This document shows, one piece after another, positions 41,261 through 49,313 of a stretch of 64,000 nt of DNA. Numbering within the stretch: the first letter of the stretch is position 1; every line of letters starts with the position of its first letter. The notes under the pieces are model-generated. The model saw only the letters and a list, made by a program, of their open reading frames with translations, did no database searches and was not told where the DNA came from. Position numbers and translations under genes: made by a program. This DNA comes from an uncultured Lachnospiraceae bacterium (GTDB taxonomy: Bacteria > Bacillota > Clostridia > Lachnospirales > Lachnospiraceae): positions 1 through 64,000 of the forward strand of contig CAJTWA010000008.1 of NCBI GenBank assembly GCA_910580195.1, in the 5' to 3' direction.

Positions 41261-42142
41261 TTAATACCCGTGGTACTCAATAAAGCCTTCGCCCAGGACC
41301 TCCCGCACGTCCCCTACGATGACGAAAGCATCTTTGTCCAGCTGGTGGACCAATTCTTTTAAGAGGACAATCTGCTTTTTGGACACTACGCAGTAGAGCA
41401 TGCATTTCTGTTCCCCGGAATACATCCCCCGGGCCTCTAAGCCTGTGACGCCCCGGTCTAAGGTTTCCATGATTAATTTGGCAACCTCCTCGTACTGGTT
41501 GGTGATGATGTAGGCCGCCTTGGAGAATTTCATGCCTTCCAAGATGGCGTCCGTCACCTTAGAAGCAATGAAAATCAGCACAATGGCGTACATGGAAGGG
41601 CGCAGGCCAAAGACATAAAGGCCTGCCAGCACAACCATCCCGTCTAAAACCTGCATAATCTGGGCTACGGAATAATGCTTCAGCTTGCATTGGATTAAGA
41701 TGGCCACCATTTCCGTGCCCCCGGTGGTAGCGTTGGCCCACAGGATCATGCCCATGGATATGCCGGAGAGGACGCCGCCGAATACGGCCGCCAAGGTAAA
41801 ATCCCCGCTGACGAAGTCCAGCTCCGGGATCACGTACAGCCAAAGGGAAAGCAGCGCCGTGGCTATGGCGGTCCTGCCGATGAAGCGTTTCCCTTTCACC
41901 TTCCAAGCGATTAAAAATACCGGGATGTTCAGCGCAAGGTTGGCAAACCATAAGGGGACGCCCCCTGGGTAAAAGAAATCCGTCAAATCCTTGAGCAGGA
42001 TGGAAAGGCCGGTAAAGCCCCCCGTTACCAAATTAATGGGGTCGCAGATGCACTTGATAGCAAATGCCAATAGCCCCGTCCCTGCGATGATTACCAGATA
42101 CTGAAACACTGGGTTCCTTTTGTAAGCAAAAAATTTATCCAT
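41261..42142 (-). CDS. YitT-family membrane protein (DUF2179)
   Basis: 293 residues. Five or six membrane helices in the first 200 residues (AFAIKCICDPINLVTGGFTGLSILL is characteristic) and a C-terminal soluble DUF2179 domain of about 85 residues (LDRGVTGLEARGMYSGEQKCMLYCVV). Function of the family is unknown; some relatives affect lysine or spore traits. Single gene. Confidence 0.9.
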   Translation of the reverse strand: MDKFFAYKRNPVFQYLVIIAGTGLLAFAIKCICDPINLVTGGFTGLSILLKDLTDFFYPGGVPLWFANLALNIPVFLIAWKVKGKRFIGRTAIATALLSLWLYVIPELDFVSGDFTLAAVFGGVLSGISMGMILWANATTGGTEMVAILIQCKLKHYSVAQIMQVLDGMVVLAGLYVFGLRPSMYAIVLIFIASKVTDAILEGMKFSKAAYIITNQYEEVAKLIMETLDRGVTGLEARGMYSGEQKCMLYCVVSKKQIVLLKELVHQLDKDAFVIVGDVREVLGEGFIEYHGY

Positions 42143-42264
42143 GCGATTTTCCTCATGTGCCTTTCTTACATTTATTTTATGCCCTATCCCAAGCCTTTTG
42201 CAGGGCGTATAAAAATCTTTTCCCTGCAGATGCCCGCATACTTCTTTTGATACGCGCCAGCATA

Positions 42265-42951
42265 CTATGCCGGCCCATCTTTCTTATTATAGCGCGCCAG
42301 CATACTATGCATCATGCCCTTCTGGATTAATTTTTTGGCAAAGCCTGCCACTTCCGACACGCCCTTCTTGGAGGTATAATCTTTCCCAAGCCCATACCAA
42401 ATTTTTACATTCAGCTTTTCCTTATTGGCTTTTAAGAAATATTCCTGTTCCGGCGTGGATACCACGGAAACCAGCACGTCCGGCTCCGCAATGTTAATTT
42501 CATTAATCACTTTGTCATAATCCCCGAGGCAGTCTGCCAGCGCATAGCTGCCCACCACCTTTACCCGGCTGTAATTCTCACGGAGGAATCCCTGCAAAGC
42601 ATCTAGCTGCAAACTGTCGTCCCCCAGCAGGTAAACCGTCCGGTTATTGCGGGCCGCCCGCTTTAAGAATTCCCGCTGGAACAGGTTGTCCACCGTTTCC
42701 TGAATCCTCTGGGGAGAAGTTTCCGCCTCCGCCGCTTTTAAGATTTCCTTGTCGCTGACAACGGTCAGGTCGAGGCTCTTAATACATTCCTTCAGTTCTT
42801 CATCTTCCTGCGCCCGGACTAGCGTGTCCATGGAAATTGTTTCCACTGTATTCATCATATCATTGCCAAGGAACCCTTCCACATGGCGCATTGCCTCCTG
42901 CACTGTGTAATTATCCAAGGCCATTCCCAATATTTCCAACTTTTTAACCAT
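42265..42951 (-). CDS. WecG/TagA/CpsF-like glycosyltransferase (divergent, orphan)
   Basis: 228 residues from ATG 42951 (MVKKLEILGM). The layout (LDNYTVQEAMRHVEGFL, MDTLVRAQEDEEL, NRTVYLLGDDSLQLDALQGFLRENY, EPDVLVSVVSTPEQEYFL) follows the GT26 family, which adds the second sugar in teichoic acid or common-antigen synthesis. The normal GxGGxFD..G core near the C-terminus is replaced by KIWYGLGKDYTSKKG, so it may not be active. The ribosome site is weak (GGGTG). No other polysaccharide genes adjoin it. Confidence 0.65.
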   Translation of the reverse strand: MVKKLEILGMALDNYTVQEAMRHVEGFLGNDMMNTVETISMDTLVRAQEDEELKECIKSLDLTVVSDKEILKAAEAETSPQRIQETVDNLFQREFLKRAARNNRTVYLLGDDSLQLDALQGFLRENYSRVKVVGSYALADCLGDYDKVINEINIAEPDVLVSVVSTPEQEYFLKANKEKLNVKIWYGLGKDYTSKKGVSEVAGFAKKLIQKGMMHSMLARYNKKDGPA

Positions 42952-43186
42952 ATCGCACCCGTTTCTATGTTCCTGCCTAAAGTACCCTAGAAGTATACCA
43001 AATGAATGGAACTTTTTCAACCTTCTTTTTGCTGATATTAGAATGAGTTGACTGACATTTCTGCCACAAAAAATGTTTTTTTTGTCTATTAGAAAGTCAA
43101 TGCTTTTTCCTATTTTTTCTCAATTTCACTCGCTTTATTACAACTTCACAAAACAAATGTTTCTTTTTTTACCTATGTAAACCACC

Positions 43187-43285
43187 TTATTCACATGCAT
43201 TTTGGTGGATAATGTGGATAACTCTGTGTATAACTCACTTTTTTGGATTTTTTGTCACCCCGTTATGTGGATAACTTCTGGATAA
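43187..43285. promoter_or_regulatory. Cluster of six DnaA boxes
   Basis: TGTGGATAA at 43213-43221 and 43266-43274 (perfect complement of TTATCCACA). One-mismatch versions: GGTGGATAA 43204-43212, TGTGTATAA 43225-43233, TCTGGATAA 43277-43285. TTATTCACA at 43187-43195 is on the other strand and fits TTATNCACA. Five boxes share one orientation within 82 bases. Confidence 0.75.
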
Positions 43286-43296
43286 CTTTTTGGGGC

Positions 43297-43361
43297 TTTG
43301 TCGATTTTGTGCATATTTTCCTGTCGAATTTTTTAGAAAAAAAGAAGCGGTTTTTGTCGAA
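43297..43361. promoter_or_regulatory. Three Spo0A-type boxes (TGTCGA core)
   Basis: TTTGTCGA 43297-43304, TGTCGAA 43322-43328, and TGTCGAA 43355-43361 within TTTTTGTCGAAAAA. All in one orientation, right after the DnaA boxes. Confidence 0.6.
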
Positions 43362-43481
43362 AAATTATTATTTTAAAATTCTGGGAATTGTAAGACATTT
43401 TTCCTGTATTTTTTTGGGATGGGGAATTCTCCATGGGTATCCCCTGAAGGGGTTTTGTTCCGGGCGCGAAGCTGTGCAGAG

Positions 43482-43634
43482 CCTGCCTCAGCGGAGTGAT
43501 AATATCTTCCCGGAAAACGGCATCCGCTTGCTTGACTTTGGGCGAACCTCCCCCAATGAAGCGAGGGCATCCTTCCGGAAGATGGCATCCACTTGCTTAG
43601 TTTTGGGCAGGCCTGCCTCAGCGGAGTGAGGGGA
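43482..43634. repeat. 65-base tandem repeat, about 2.4 copies
   Basis: Units 43482-43546 and 43547-43611, and a partial one 43612-43634. Shared words: ttccggaa, ggcatcc(g/a)cttgctt, tttgggc, and cctgcctcagcggagtga at 43482 and again at 43612. Confidence 0.85.
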
Positions 43635-43667
43635 CCCTCCTAGAAGGTTTTATCCTATAGGACAAAA

Positions 43668-43698
43668 AACAGGTACGCCAAAATCTGGCATACCTGTT
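43668..43698 (-). terminator. Terminator of the NlpC/P60 gene
   Basis: Arms aacaggtacgcca and tggcatacctgtt (one mismatch), followed on the minus strand by TTTTTTG. Confidence 0.9.
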
Positions 43699-43722
43699 CC
43701 TTTTATCCTTTTTCTGTCTTCT

Positions 43723-44976
43723 TTAGAAAATCCTTCTTACTGCAACGATTGTGCGGTAGTTTGCCGGGGAGGTGTACTTAATGCCGGTAGCTTCGGTACT
43801 AGCATGTACAATGGTGTTCCCGCCAATATAAATCCCAACATGCCCGCTGTAACATACGATGTCGCCCGGCTGCATTGCATCTGCGCTTACGCCGTACCCT
43901 ACGCCAGCCAATGCGCTGGAGGAGTGCGGAAGGCCTACGCCAAATGCTGCGTATACGCTCATGACGAACCCAGAGCAGTCTGCGCCGTTTGTCAGGCTTG
44001 TCCCGCCGTATACATACGGGTTACCCACAAACTGGCAAGCATAGTCTGCTACTGCCTGTCCGCTGCCGCCGCTTGGCGGAGCATAGCTTCTGCTGCTTCC
44101 CCCTGAGGATGATCCTGAAGAGGAACCTGAGGAACTTCCGGAGCTGCTGGAACGGGAAGGCCTAGAAGCCTCTTCTGCCGCCCTGCGTGCTGCTTCTTCT
44201 GCTGCCTTACGCTCTTCTTCTTCTTTCTTAAGGCGGGCTTCTTCTTCTTCCTTAGACTCTGCTACTACATAGTTGGTGCTGCATTTTACGAAGTCGCCGG
44301 ACACCCATCCGTCCCCTTCTTCAATTGCAACTTTTACCCATCCGTCTTTTTCTTCCACTACGCTGAGTGTTTCGCCCTGCGGAACCTGCCCAAGGACTTC
44401 AGACTCTGTGCTGGAATCAGAACGGACATTCAGGTTATCGGTTGTAACGTCTGCTACCCTATAGCCAACGGATTTTGCTAAGTCAGGATCCCCTAATACG
44501 AGGAATTCTGATTTTATGTACCCTTCCACATTACCGGAATGGATCTTATACCAATCGCCTTCCACCCCAAGCACGGTACATGCGGAATTGTTATACAGCT
44601 TGCCAAGCACTTCGCCGTCTTCCCCTGCGGTGGAGCGGACATTTACATAATTCTCAACTTGGGCAATTGCAATATCGTCATATTCTGTCTTCTGGACAGG
44701 CGTTTCATTCTTCACGTCATTGACAGCCGTGTCGATGGATTCATGCCTTGGCGCCAGTGAATTAGCAAAAATCTCTGTTACGCCTGCGGTTACGGAGGTA
44801 TCCTTGTCCGCTTCTTTATTTTCTGCCGGCTTGTCCGCCTGGACATCCTGCGCTGCGGTAATCAAGTCACCTGCGCCTGCGCTTACGGATGCGTGAGATA
44901 CGAAAGAACTGCTTGTGATTACAACTGCTGCGGTTAAGCAACATGTAGTTGCCCTTCTGATTGAATTCCTGTTCAT
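43723..44976 (-). CDS. Secreted NlpC/P60 peptidoglycan endopeptidase with two SH3 domains
   Basis: Cuts peptide stems of the cell wall outside the cell. Signal peptide to about residue 30 (cleavage near SHA), two bacterial SH3 domains (about 105-165, VENYVNVRSTAGEDGEVL; 175-235, TTDNLNVRSDSSTESEVL), a charged helix rich in Glu/Arg/Ala (245-275), a Ser-Gly linker, then NlpC/P60 with Cys in NGADCSGFV, His in SGHVGIYIG and a third polar residue in VHAST. 417 residues. Strong consensus promoter, possible palindromic operator, own terminator: a single highly expressed gene. Confidence 0.94.
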   Translation of the reverse strand: MNRNSIRRATTCCLTAAVVITSSSFVSHASVSAGAGDLITAAQDVQADKPAENKEADKDTSVTAGVTEIFANSLAPRHESIDTAVNDVKNETPVQKTEYDDIAIAQVENYVNVRSTAGEDGEVLGKLYNNSACTVLGVEGDWYKIHSGNVEGYIKSEFLVLGDPDLAKSVGYRVADVTTDNLNVRSDSSTESEVLGQVPQGETLSVVEEKDGWVKVAIEEGDGWVSGDFVKCSTNYVVAESKEEEEARLKKEEEERKAAEEAARRAAEEASRPSRSSSSGSSSGSSSGSSSGGSSRSYAPPSGGSGQAVADYACQFVGNPYVYGGTSLTNGADCSGFVMSVYAAFGVGLPHSSSALAGVGYGVSADAMQPGDIVCYSGHVGIYIGGNTIVHASTEATGIKYTSPANYRTIVAVRRIF

Positions 44977-45066
44977 AATAACTATAACCCTCCATGTATC
45001 ATCCCGTTTTATTGTTATGAAGACCTTTGACGGTGCATCATTTGTTACGAATTTATTACAGAATTT

Positions 45067-45095
45067 ATTATATCAAGGAGGGCTGGTTATGTCAA
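45067..45095 (-). promoter_or_regulatory. Promoter of the NlpC/P60 gene
   Basis: Perfect TTGACA (45090-45095), 17 bases, perfect TATAAT (45067-45072). The leader is about 85 bases. Confidence 0.9.
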
Positions 45096-45121
45096 CTGTA
45101 ATCTTTTACAAAAATGTTACG

Positions 45122-45137
45122 ATATTTGCGCAAATAT
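45122..45137. promoter_or_regulatory. 16-bp perfect palindrome upstream of the NlpC/P60 promoter
   Basis: atatttgcgcaaatat lies 26 bases upstream of the -35 box, in a position suited to an activator or a second repressor site. Confidence 0.45.
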
Positions 45138-45188
45138 TGTCATTAATGCATTTTTATGGAAATTCCGGGAAGATATTGGCAGCTTTGG

Positions 45189-46097
45189 TTACTGCAAAAT
45201 ATATTTTTCTGCAGACGTCACTGCATTCGCCCCATCCGCCGCCGCAGTCAGCACCTGCCTTAACTGCTTCGTCCTTACGTCCCCGGCTGCAAAAATGCCG
45301 TCTACGCTGGTCCTTGTGTCCTCGCCGGCTACAATATAGCCCCCTGCGTCTTGGGCTACAAGGTCTTTCACCGCGCTGGAATTGGGCTCAATGCCGACTG
45401 CAATGAATACCCCCTGCACCTGAAGTTCCCGGCTGTCCCCGTTTTTGTTTTGGACCAAGATGGAAGATACCTGCCCTTCCCCTTTGATTTCTGTCACTAC
45501 GCTGTCCAAAACAGGTTCAATATTTTCGGTTTCTTTTACTTTTTCCTGCAAAATCCTTGCCCCCCGGAACTCATCCCGGCGGTGCACCAGATAGACTTTT
45601 TCACTGCCCCTTGCAAGGAAGAGGGCGTCTTCCAAAGCTACGTCCCCGCCCCCTACCACGGCTACGGTTTTCCCTTTGAAAAAAGCCCCGTCGCAGGTAG
45701 CGCAATAGGACACGCCCATCCCTGCCAGCTTATCTTCCCCCGGAATCCCAAGCCTTCTGTGCGTTGCGCCGGTGGCAATAATCAGGGCTTTGGCTTCGTA
45801 AACGCCTTTTTTGGTTACGACGGTTTTTATTTCCCCATCCAGCTTTACTTCAAGGACTTGGGTATTCACAACCTCCGCCCCAAGCTGGTCTGCATGGGCG
45901 CGGAACTTCTGCCCCATCTCAAACCCTGTGATGCCCGGCAGGCCCGGGTAATTGTCCACCTCGTAGGTATCTAAAATCTGCCCGCCGCTTAATGGCTTTT
46001 CTTCAATCAGCAGTGTACTCAGCCTTGCCCGCTGGGCGTAGATGGCGGCGCTTAAGCCTGCGGGGCCGCTCCCTAAAATAATGATGTCATATTGCAT
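45189..46097 (-). CDS. trxB: Thioredoxin reductase
   Basis: Flavoprotein passing electrons from NADPH to thioredoxin. FAD site GSGPAGLSAAIYAQRA, redox pair CATC in VSYCATCDGAFF, NADPH site GGGDVALEDA, and C-terminal FAD motif GIFAAGDV. 302 residues, low-molecular-weight type. No thioredoxin gene adjoins it. Confidence 0.94.
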   Translation of the reverse strand: MQYDIIILGSGPAGLSAAIYAQRARLSTLLIEEKPLSGGQILDTYEVDNYPGLPGITGFEMGQKFRAHADQLGAEVVNTQVLEVKLDGEIKTVVTKKGVYEAKALIIATGATHRRLGIPGEDKLAGMGVSYCATCDGAFFKGKTVAVVGGGDVALEDALFLARGSEKVYLVHRRDEFRGARILQEKVKETENIEPVLDSVVTEIKGEGQVSSILVQNKNGDSRELQVQGVFIAVGIEPNSSAVKDLVAQDAGGYIVAGEDTRTSVDGIFAAGDVRTKQLRQVLTAAADGANAVTSAEKYILQ

Positions 46098-46181
46098 AGA
46101 AACCCTCCTTCTGTCTTGCTTTTTCCAATTTCCCGTGCCATAATAAATAGGGGAAGATTCCCCAAGAAAGGAGGCGCGGTT

Positions 46182-46358
46182 ATGGATATAGCTTCTTTAT
46201 CAACTGCACTCAGCATGACCCAAGTCAGCAATGATTTCGGCGCAATCATGCTGGGCAAACAACTGGACACCATGGAAAATATGGGCGATTCCATGATAAA
46301 GCTGATGGAACAGTCTGTAAACCCGCATATCGGCGGAAATATCGATATTTCTATCTGA
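46182..46358 (+). CDS. YjfB-family small putative motility protein
   Basis: 58 residues, MDIASLSTALSMTQV...IMLGKQLDTMENMGDSM...NPHIGGNIDISI. This pattern, with conserved start MDIASLS and end GxNIDI, marks the YjfB family, linked in Bacillus to the motility regulon but without known function. AAAGGAGG lies six to eight bases before the ATG; the longer upstream frame is rejected. One of only two genes on the plus strand, divergent from trxB, with a terminator directly after the stop. Confidence 0.85.
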   Translation: MDIASLSTALSMTQVSNDFGAIMLGKQLDTMENMGDSMIKLMEQSVNPHIGGNIDISI

Positions 46359-46366
46359 TGTCCCTG

Positions 46367-46398
46367 AAAATGGCATCCCGTGGAGGGGTGCCGTTTTT
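46367..46398 (+). terminator. Terminator of the YjfB-type gene
   Basis: Arms aaaatggcatccc and ggggtgccgttttt with a short loop, ending in a T-run on the plus strand. Confidence 0.85.
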
Positions 46399-46410
46399 GG
46401 GCCTTTGGGA

Positions 46411-46486
46411 GCCGGACGGCAATCTTTTGGCGAGAATTCGCCTAAGCTGGCTTTTCTAAGGAACGCCGGATCAGGGCCGGACGGCA
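46411..46486. repeat. Short direct repeat, 65-base period
   Basis: gccggacggca at 46411-46421 and 46476-46486; both are followed by T-rich sequence (atctttt and ttttttt). The second may act as an extra terminator. Confidence 0.6.
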
Positions 46487-46530
46487 TTTTTTTTATCTTA
46501 ACCTTAATAATATCCCCATGCTTCCATTGG

Positions 46531-47493
46531 TTATGCGGCCATCTCCAGAAAAATACTCATTCCCATCATCCCAAAAGACACTAGGATAGCAAGGATTAAT
46601 GGAACCGTGATAATTTTTTCCCTTGTGCCGCCGGAAAACATGTGCTTTACGTAATCCCAGCGGCGGTTGATTTTGCAGATGGCAATGTAGATGCCTACTG
46701 CGCCGCAGGTAGTGCCGATGGCGATTACGCCCCAAATTGCAATCCCCATAAGGAACATAAAGAGCTCGCCCCGGCCCATGGTGGAGGCGTAGCCCCCTGC
46801 CTGTACCTGCATGTCAAGGTCCATGCCCAGCTTTTGGTATAAGATTGGGAGCAGGAACGTCATGGCGACGCTGGTGGCATTTAAGGTAAAATGTGCAACC
46901 ATGGAGCTGAAAACGCTGCCGGTGGCTTCTACCAGAAATGCCAAGTATACCCCGAGGGCAAATGCATAGATGAACTGGTTCAGGTTCATATGCATACAGC
47001 CGAACAAAAAGCCGCTTAAGAAGATGGCCGGGAGCATCCTGCTCTTCTTATAAGTAGAAAACAGCACGCCCCGGAACAGGAATTCCTCCACACAGGCCGG
47101 GAGTATTGCCGTAAACAGCAGGCTTAAGAAAAAGCTCTGCCCCTGCATCATATCCATGACTGCCATGGAACCCGAGGTGGTAAAAATCATAGAAATGGCG
47201 TTCAGCACAATAATTAAGGGGTACATCAGGTAGGTGCATATTACAACCAGCACGATGGTGGCAATGTTAATTTTCCGGTATGGGACATAGTCCCGCACCC
47301 TCCCGCCCCTGCGCCTGCAATAGAAAAACGCCGGCAAAAACACCAGAAGCTGGGACAGCAAAATGGATGCATAACTGGACATCCCTGCATATTGCGGGAC
47401 AAAAGCCGCCAGCAGGCTGAGCCCAAGGCTGACCCCTACATAAAGCAGCACAGTCCCAAGGAATACACGGTTCACATTTTTATTTTCAGACAT
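46531..47493 (-). CDS. CPBP-family intramembrane metalloprotease
   Basis: 320 residues, about eight membrane helices. CPBP (CAAX/Abi) motifs: EEFLFRG, then FLFGCMHMNLNQFIYAFALG with the metal His, and a C-terminal His/Asn region VAHFTLNA. In bacteria such proteases process peptides or anti-sigma factors, or give bacteriocin immunity. Follows cvfB by 11 bases in one unit. Confidence 0.9.
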   Translation of the reverse strand: MSENKNVNRVFLGTVLLYVGVSLGLSLLAAFVPQYAGMSSYASILLSQLLVFLPAFFYCRRRGGRVRDYVPYRKINIATIVLVVICTYLMYPLIIVLNAISMIFTTSGSMAVMDMMQGQSFFLSLLFTAILPACVEEFLFRGVLFSTYKKSRMLPAIFLSGFLFGCMHMNLNQFIYAFALGVYLAFLVEATGSVFSSMVAHFTLNATSVAMTFLLPILYQKLGMDLDMQVQAGGYASTMGRGELFMFLMGIAIWGVIAIGTTCGAVGIYIAICKINRRWDYVKHMFSGGTREKIITVPLILAILVSFGMMGMSIFLEMAA

Positions 47494-47504
47494 CCCCTGC
47501 CCTC

Positions 47505-48341
47505 CTATAATTTGAAAATACCCTCGCTTGTAATCTTTATTCTCCGTTCTTTATATAAATGCCCTACCGCACGCTTAAAGGCATTTTTGCTCATTTTTGC
47601 CTCGCCCATAATGACTTCCGGCGACGCCTTGTCATTAAAGGGCAGCGCCCCGCCATATTCCTCAATCAGTTCCATCACATGCAGCGCATCTTTGTCCATC
47701 TGCATATAGGCTTTTTCCCGGAGCGTCAAGTCTAACTTGCCATCCGGCTTCACCCCTGTAACCCTTGCCTCCACCACATCCCCAATCCGCAGGGAGCTGT
47801 GGTCCTCATGGCTTGGGATCAGCGCAGAAAAACAGTTGTCCACCGCCACAAAGGCCCCGAAATTCCCGCTGAACTCATAGACCCGGCCATGGACCATATC
47901 CCCCGGGCTATACGGGGAATCTGTCCGTAACAAATCGTAAATCCCCTTCATGCTGGCGCAAAGCCGTTTGCTCTTGTCAAGGTACAGCCTTACCATGATT
48001 TCGTCATTCTCCTGCAGCTTGGTAATCTGTTCCTTGTAGGGGAGGAACAAGTCTTTTTCCAAGCCCCAGTCCAGAAATGCCCCAATCTGCTGGACGGATG
48101 CAACCTTAAGGGGGCGCGCCTCCCCCATGGTAAGCTTGGGGGTTTGGGTGGTTGAGATCATACGGTCCTTAGAATCCCGGTAGAGGAACACTTCAAGCAC
48201 ATCGCCAATCTCTGTCCCTTCTGGCACCTGCTTGGCCGGGAGCAGCACCCTTGTGCCATCTTCCTCATGTTCCGCCAGATATACGCCGAACTCCACTTTC
48301 TTCACTACGATAAGTTCCTGTTTTTCTCCTAACCGCATCAT
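47505..48341 (-). CDS. cvfB: CvfB-type S1-domain RNA-binding protein
   Basis: 278 residues from ATG 48341 (MMRLGEKQEL), set by GGAGG seven bases upstream; the longer frame runs antisense-like through the previous gene. Three S1-type domains (LIVVKKVEFGVYLAE, VASVQQIGAFLDWGL, VHGRVYEFSGNFGAFVAVD) and a C-terminal winged helix (SPEVIMGEAKMSKNAFKRAVGHLYKERRI). In Staphylococcus, CvfB influences virulence and RNA turnover. Its start overlaps the thioesterase stop by four bases. Confidence 0.9.
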   Translation of the reverse strand: MMRLGEKQELIVVKKVEFGVYLAEHEEDGTRVLLPAKQVPEGTEIGDVLEVFLYRDSKDRMISTTQTPKLTMGEARPLKVASVQQIGAFLDWGLEKDLFLPYKEQITKLQENDEIMVRLYLDKSKRLCASMKGIYDLLRTDSPYSPGDMVHGRVYEFSGNFGAFVAVDNCFSALIPSHEDHSSLRIGDVVEARVTGVKPDGKLDLTLREKAYMQMDKDALHVMELIEEYGGALPFNDKASPEVIMGEAKMSKNAFKRAVGHLYKERRIKITSEGIFKL

Positions 48342-49048
48342 TCTTTTTCCTCCAATTCTATGACGGCATAGGGGGTTCCTTCCCTGTCTGCCAAGCTCAC
48401 TGTCACCTTGTTCCCTTCCTGCACGGCATAGGGGTATATCATATCCCCATAAACGGCCGCCTTCCGGTATTCCGTTTTCATTTTCCCCGTTACGAAGCCC
48501 CGGGGCAGGTATTCCTGGGCCATGCACACATATTTCCCATTGTTGACATGCTGGTTGGTATCAATGTGGTATTTGTGCACCGGAAATGGCTCCTTTGCCT
48601 CCATCCCTTTTGGCAGGAGGATTTTCCTTGGGGCTTTTCCCATGGGAAGCTGCGGGAAAAACTCATAGGCATCGGCCATTTCCTGCAATACCCTTGTGGG
48701 CCGCCCAGTCTTTACATCCAGCAGCACCCACACAGAATTTGCCCGGGCGCAGAGTTCCTCCCCCGCCCCTTTTATGGTAAAATTCCGGTAGCCGAAAAAA
48801 CTTTTAAAGTCATAAGGCCACGTGCTGACGGTAATATCCTCCCCGTAGGCCGGGTAACGGCTAATCTCCACCTGCCATGAAGTCAGCACCCATGCCAGCT
48901 TCTTCCCTGCCATAAACGAAAGGCCGACCCCCAGTTCCTCTGACTGGAAAAAACTGCAATCCTGAAAATAATCCAAGATAGAATTCAGCTTGATATGCCC
49001 TTCACTGTCCACTTCACTGTATCGGACCTTGCTCTCAAAACTGTACAT
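48338..49048 (-). CDS. Acyl-ACP thioesterase
   Basis: Hydrolyses acyl-ACP. Double hot-dog fold: first half VRYSEVDSEGHIKLNSILDYFQD, second half KYHIDTNQHVNNGKYV with the Asn-His of the active site. 236 residues from ATG 49048, which has GGAGG five bases upstream; the earlier TTG start falls inside that site and is rejected. Coupled to cvfB. In anaerobes it may release free fatty acids. Confidence 0.88.
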   Translation of the reverse strand: MYSFESKVRYSEVDSEGHIKLNSILDYFQDCSFFQSEELGVGLSFMAGKKLAWVLTSWQVEISRYPAYGEDITVSTWPYDFKSFFGYRNFTIKGAGEELCARANSVWVLLDVKTGRPTRVLQEMADAYEFFPQLPMGKAPRKILLPKGMEAKEPFPVHKYHIDTNQHVNNGKYVCMAQEYLPRGFVTGKMKTEYRKAAVYGDMIYPYAVQEGNKVTVSLADREGTPYAVIELEEKE

Positions 49049-49155
49049 ATCTTCCTCCAAATATCTCCCAAATTCGGTTCACATGCAATAGAAGCAATGC
49101 TCCCCAGCTTCACAGCGCTGCCCTTAAGGGAACTCCCCTTTGCAGCTTAACAAAA

Positions 49156-49180
49156 AACCCATCACGCTGTGTGATGGGTT
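49156..49180 (-). terminator. Terminator after tRNA-Gln
   Basis: Ten-bp arms aacccatcac and gtgatgggtt with a five-base loop; TTTTTTG follows on the minus strand. Five bases after the tRNA. Confidence 0.9.
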
Positions 49181-49185
49181 CCAAG

Positions 49186-49257
49186 CTGGCCCACAAGGAT
49201 TCGAACCTTGAAATGACGGAGTCAGAGTCCGTTGCCTTACCATTTGGCGATGGGCCA
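49186..49257 (-). tRNA. tRNA-Gln (anticodon CUG)
   Basis: 72 bases without encoded CCA. Acceptor TGGCCCA/TGGGCCA with discriminator G; D stem GCC/GGC; anticodon stem ACGGA/TCCGT around loop CTCTGAC, giving anticodon CUG; T arm CAAGG-TTCGAAT-CCTTG. Own promoter and terminator make it a single-gene unit. Confidence 0.95.
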
Positions 49258-49276
49258 TTGTTTTTCAACAAGATGT

Positions 49277-49305
49277 ATTATATATGAATTCTGGAAAAAA
49301 AGCAA
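49277..49305 (-). promoter_or_regulatory. tRNA-Gln promoter
   Basis: TTGCTT (49300-49305), 17 bases, TATAAT (49277-49282), about 20 bases before the tRNA. Confidence 0.8.
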
Positions 49306-49313
49306 GTACTTTT

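Larger units (their letters stand above)
42952..43722. other. 770-base gene-free region with DnaA and Spo0A box cluster
   Basis: The longest gene-free stretch in the window. 43020-43180 is very AT-rich; 43187-43285 holds DnaA boxes; 43297-43361 holds Spo0A-type boxes; 43482-43634 holds a 65-base tandem repeat; 43668-43698 is a terminator. No gene on either strand. Confidence 0.8.

Noticed and set aside
43187..43361. Calling the DnaA box cluster the chromosomal origin
   Set aside because: No dnaA, dnaN, rpmH or gidA-type genes nearby, and no change of gene strand or C/G bias across it. Reported as a box cluster instead.
43482..43634. CRISPR array
   Set aside because: Only about 2.4 contiguous units with no distinct spacers and no cas genes; it is a simple tandem repeat.
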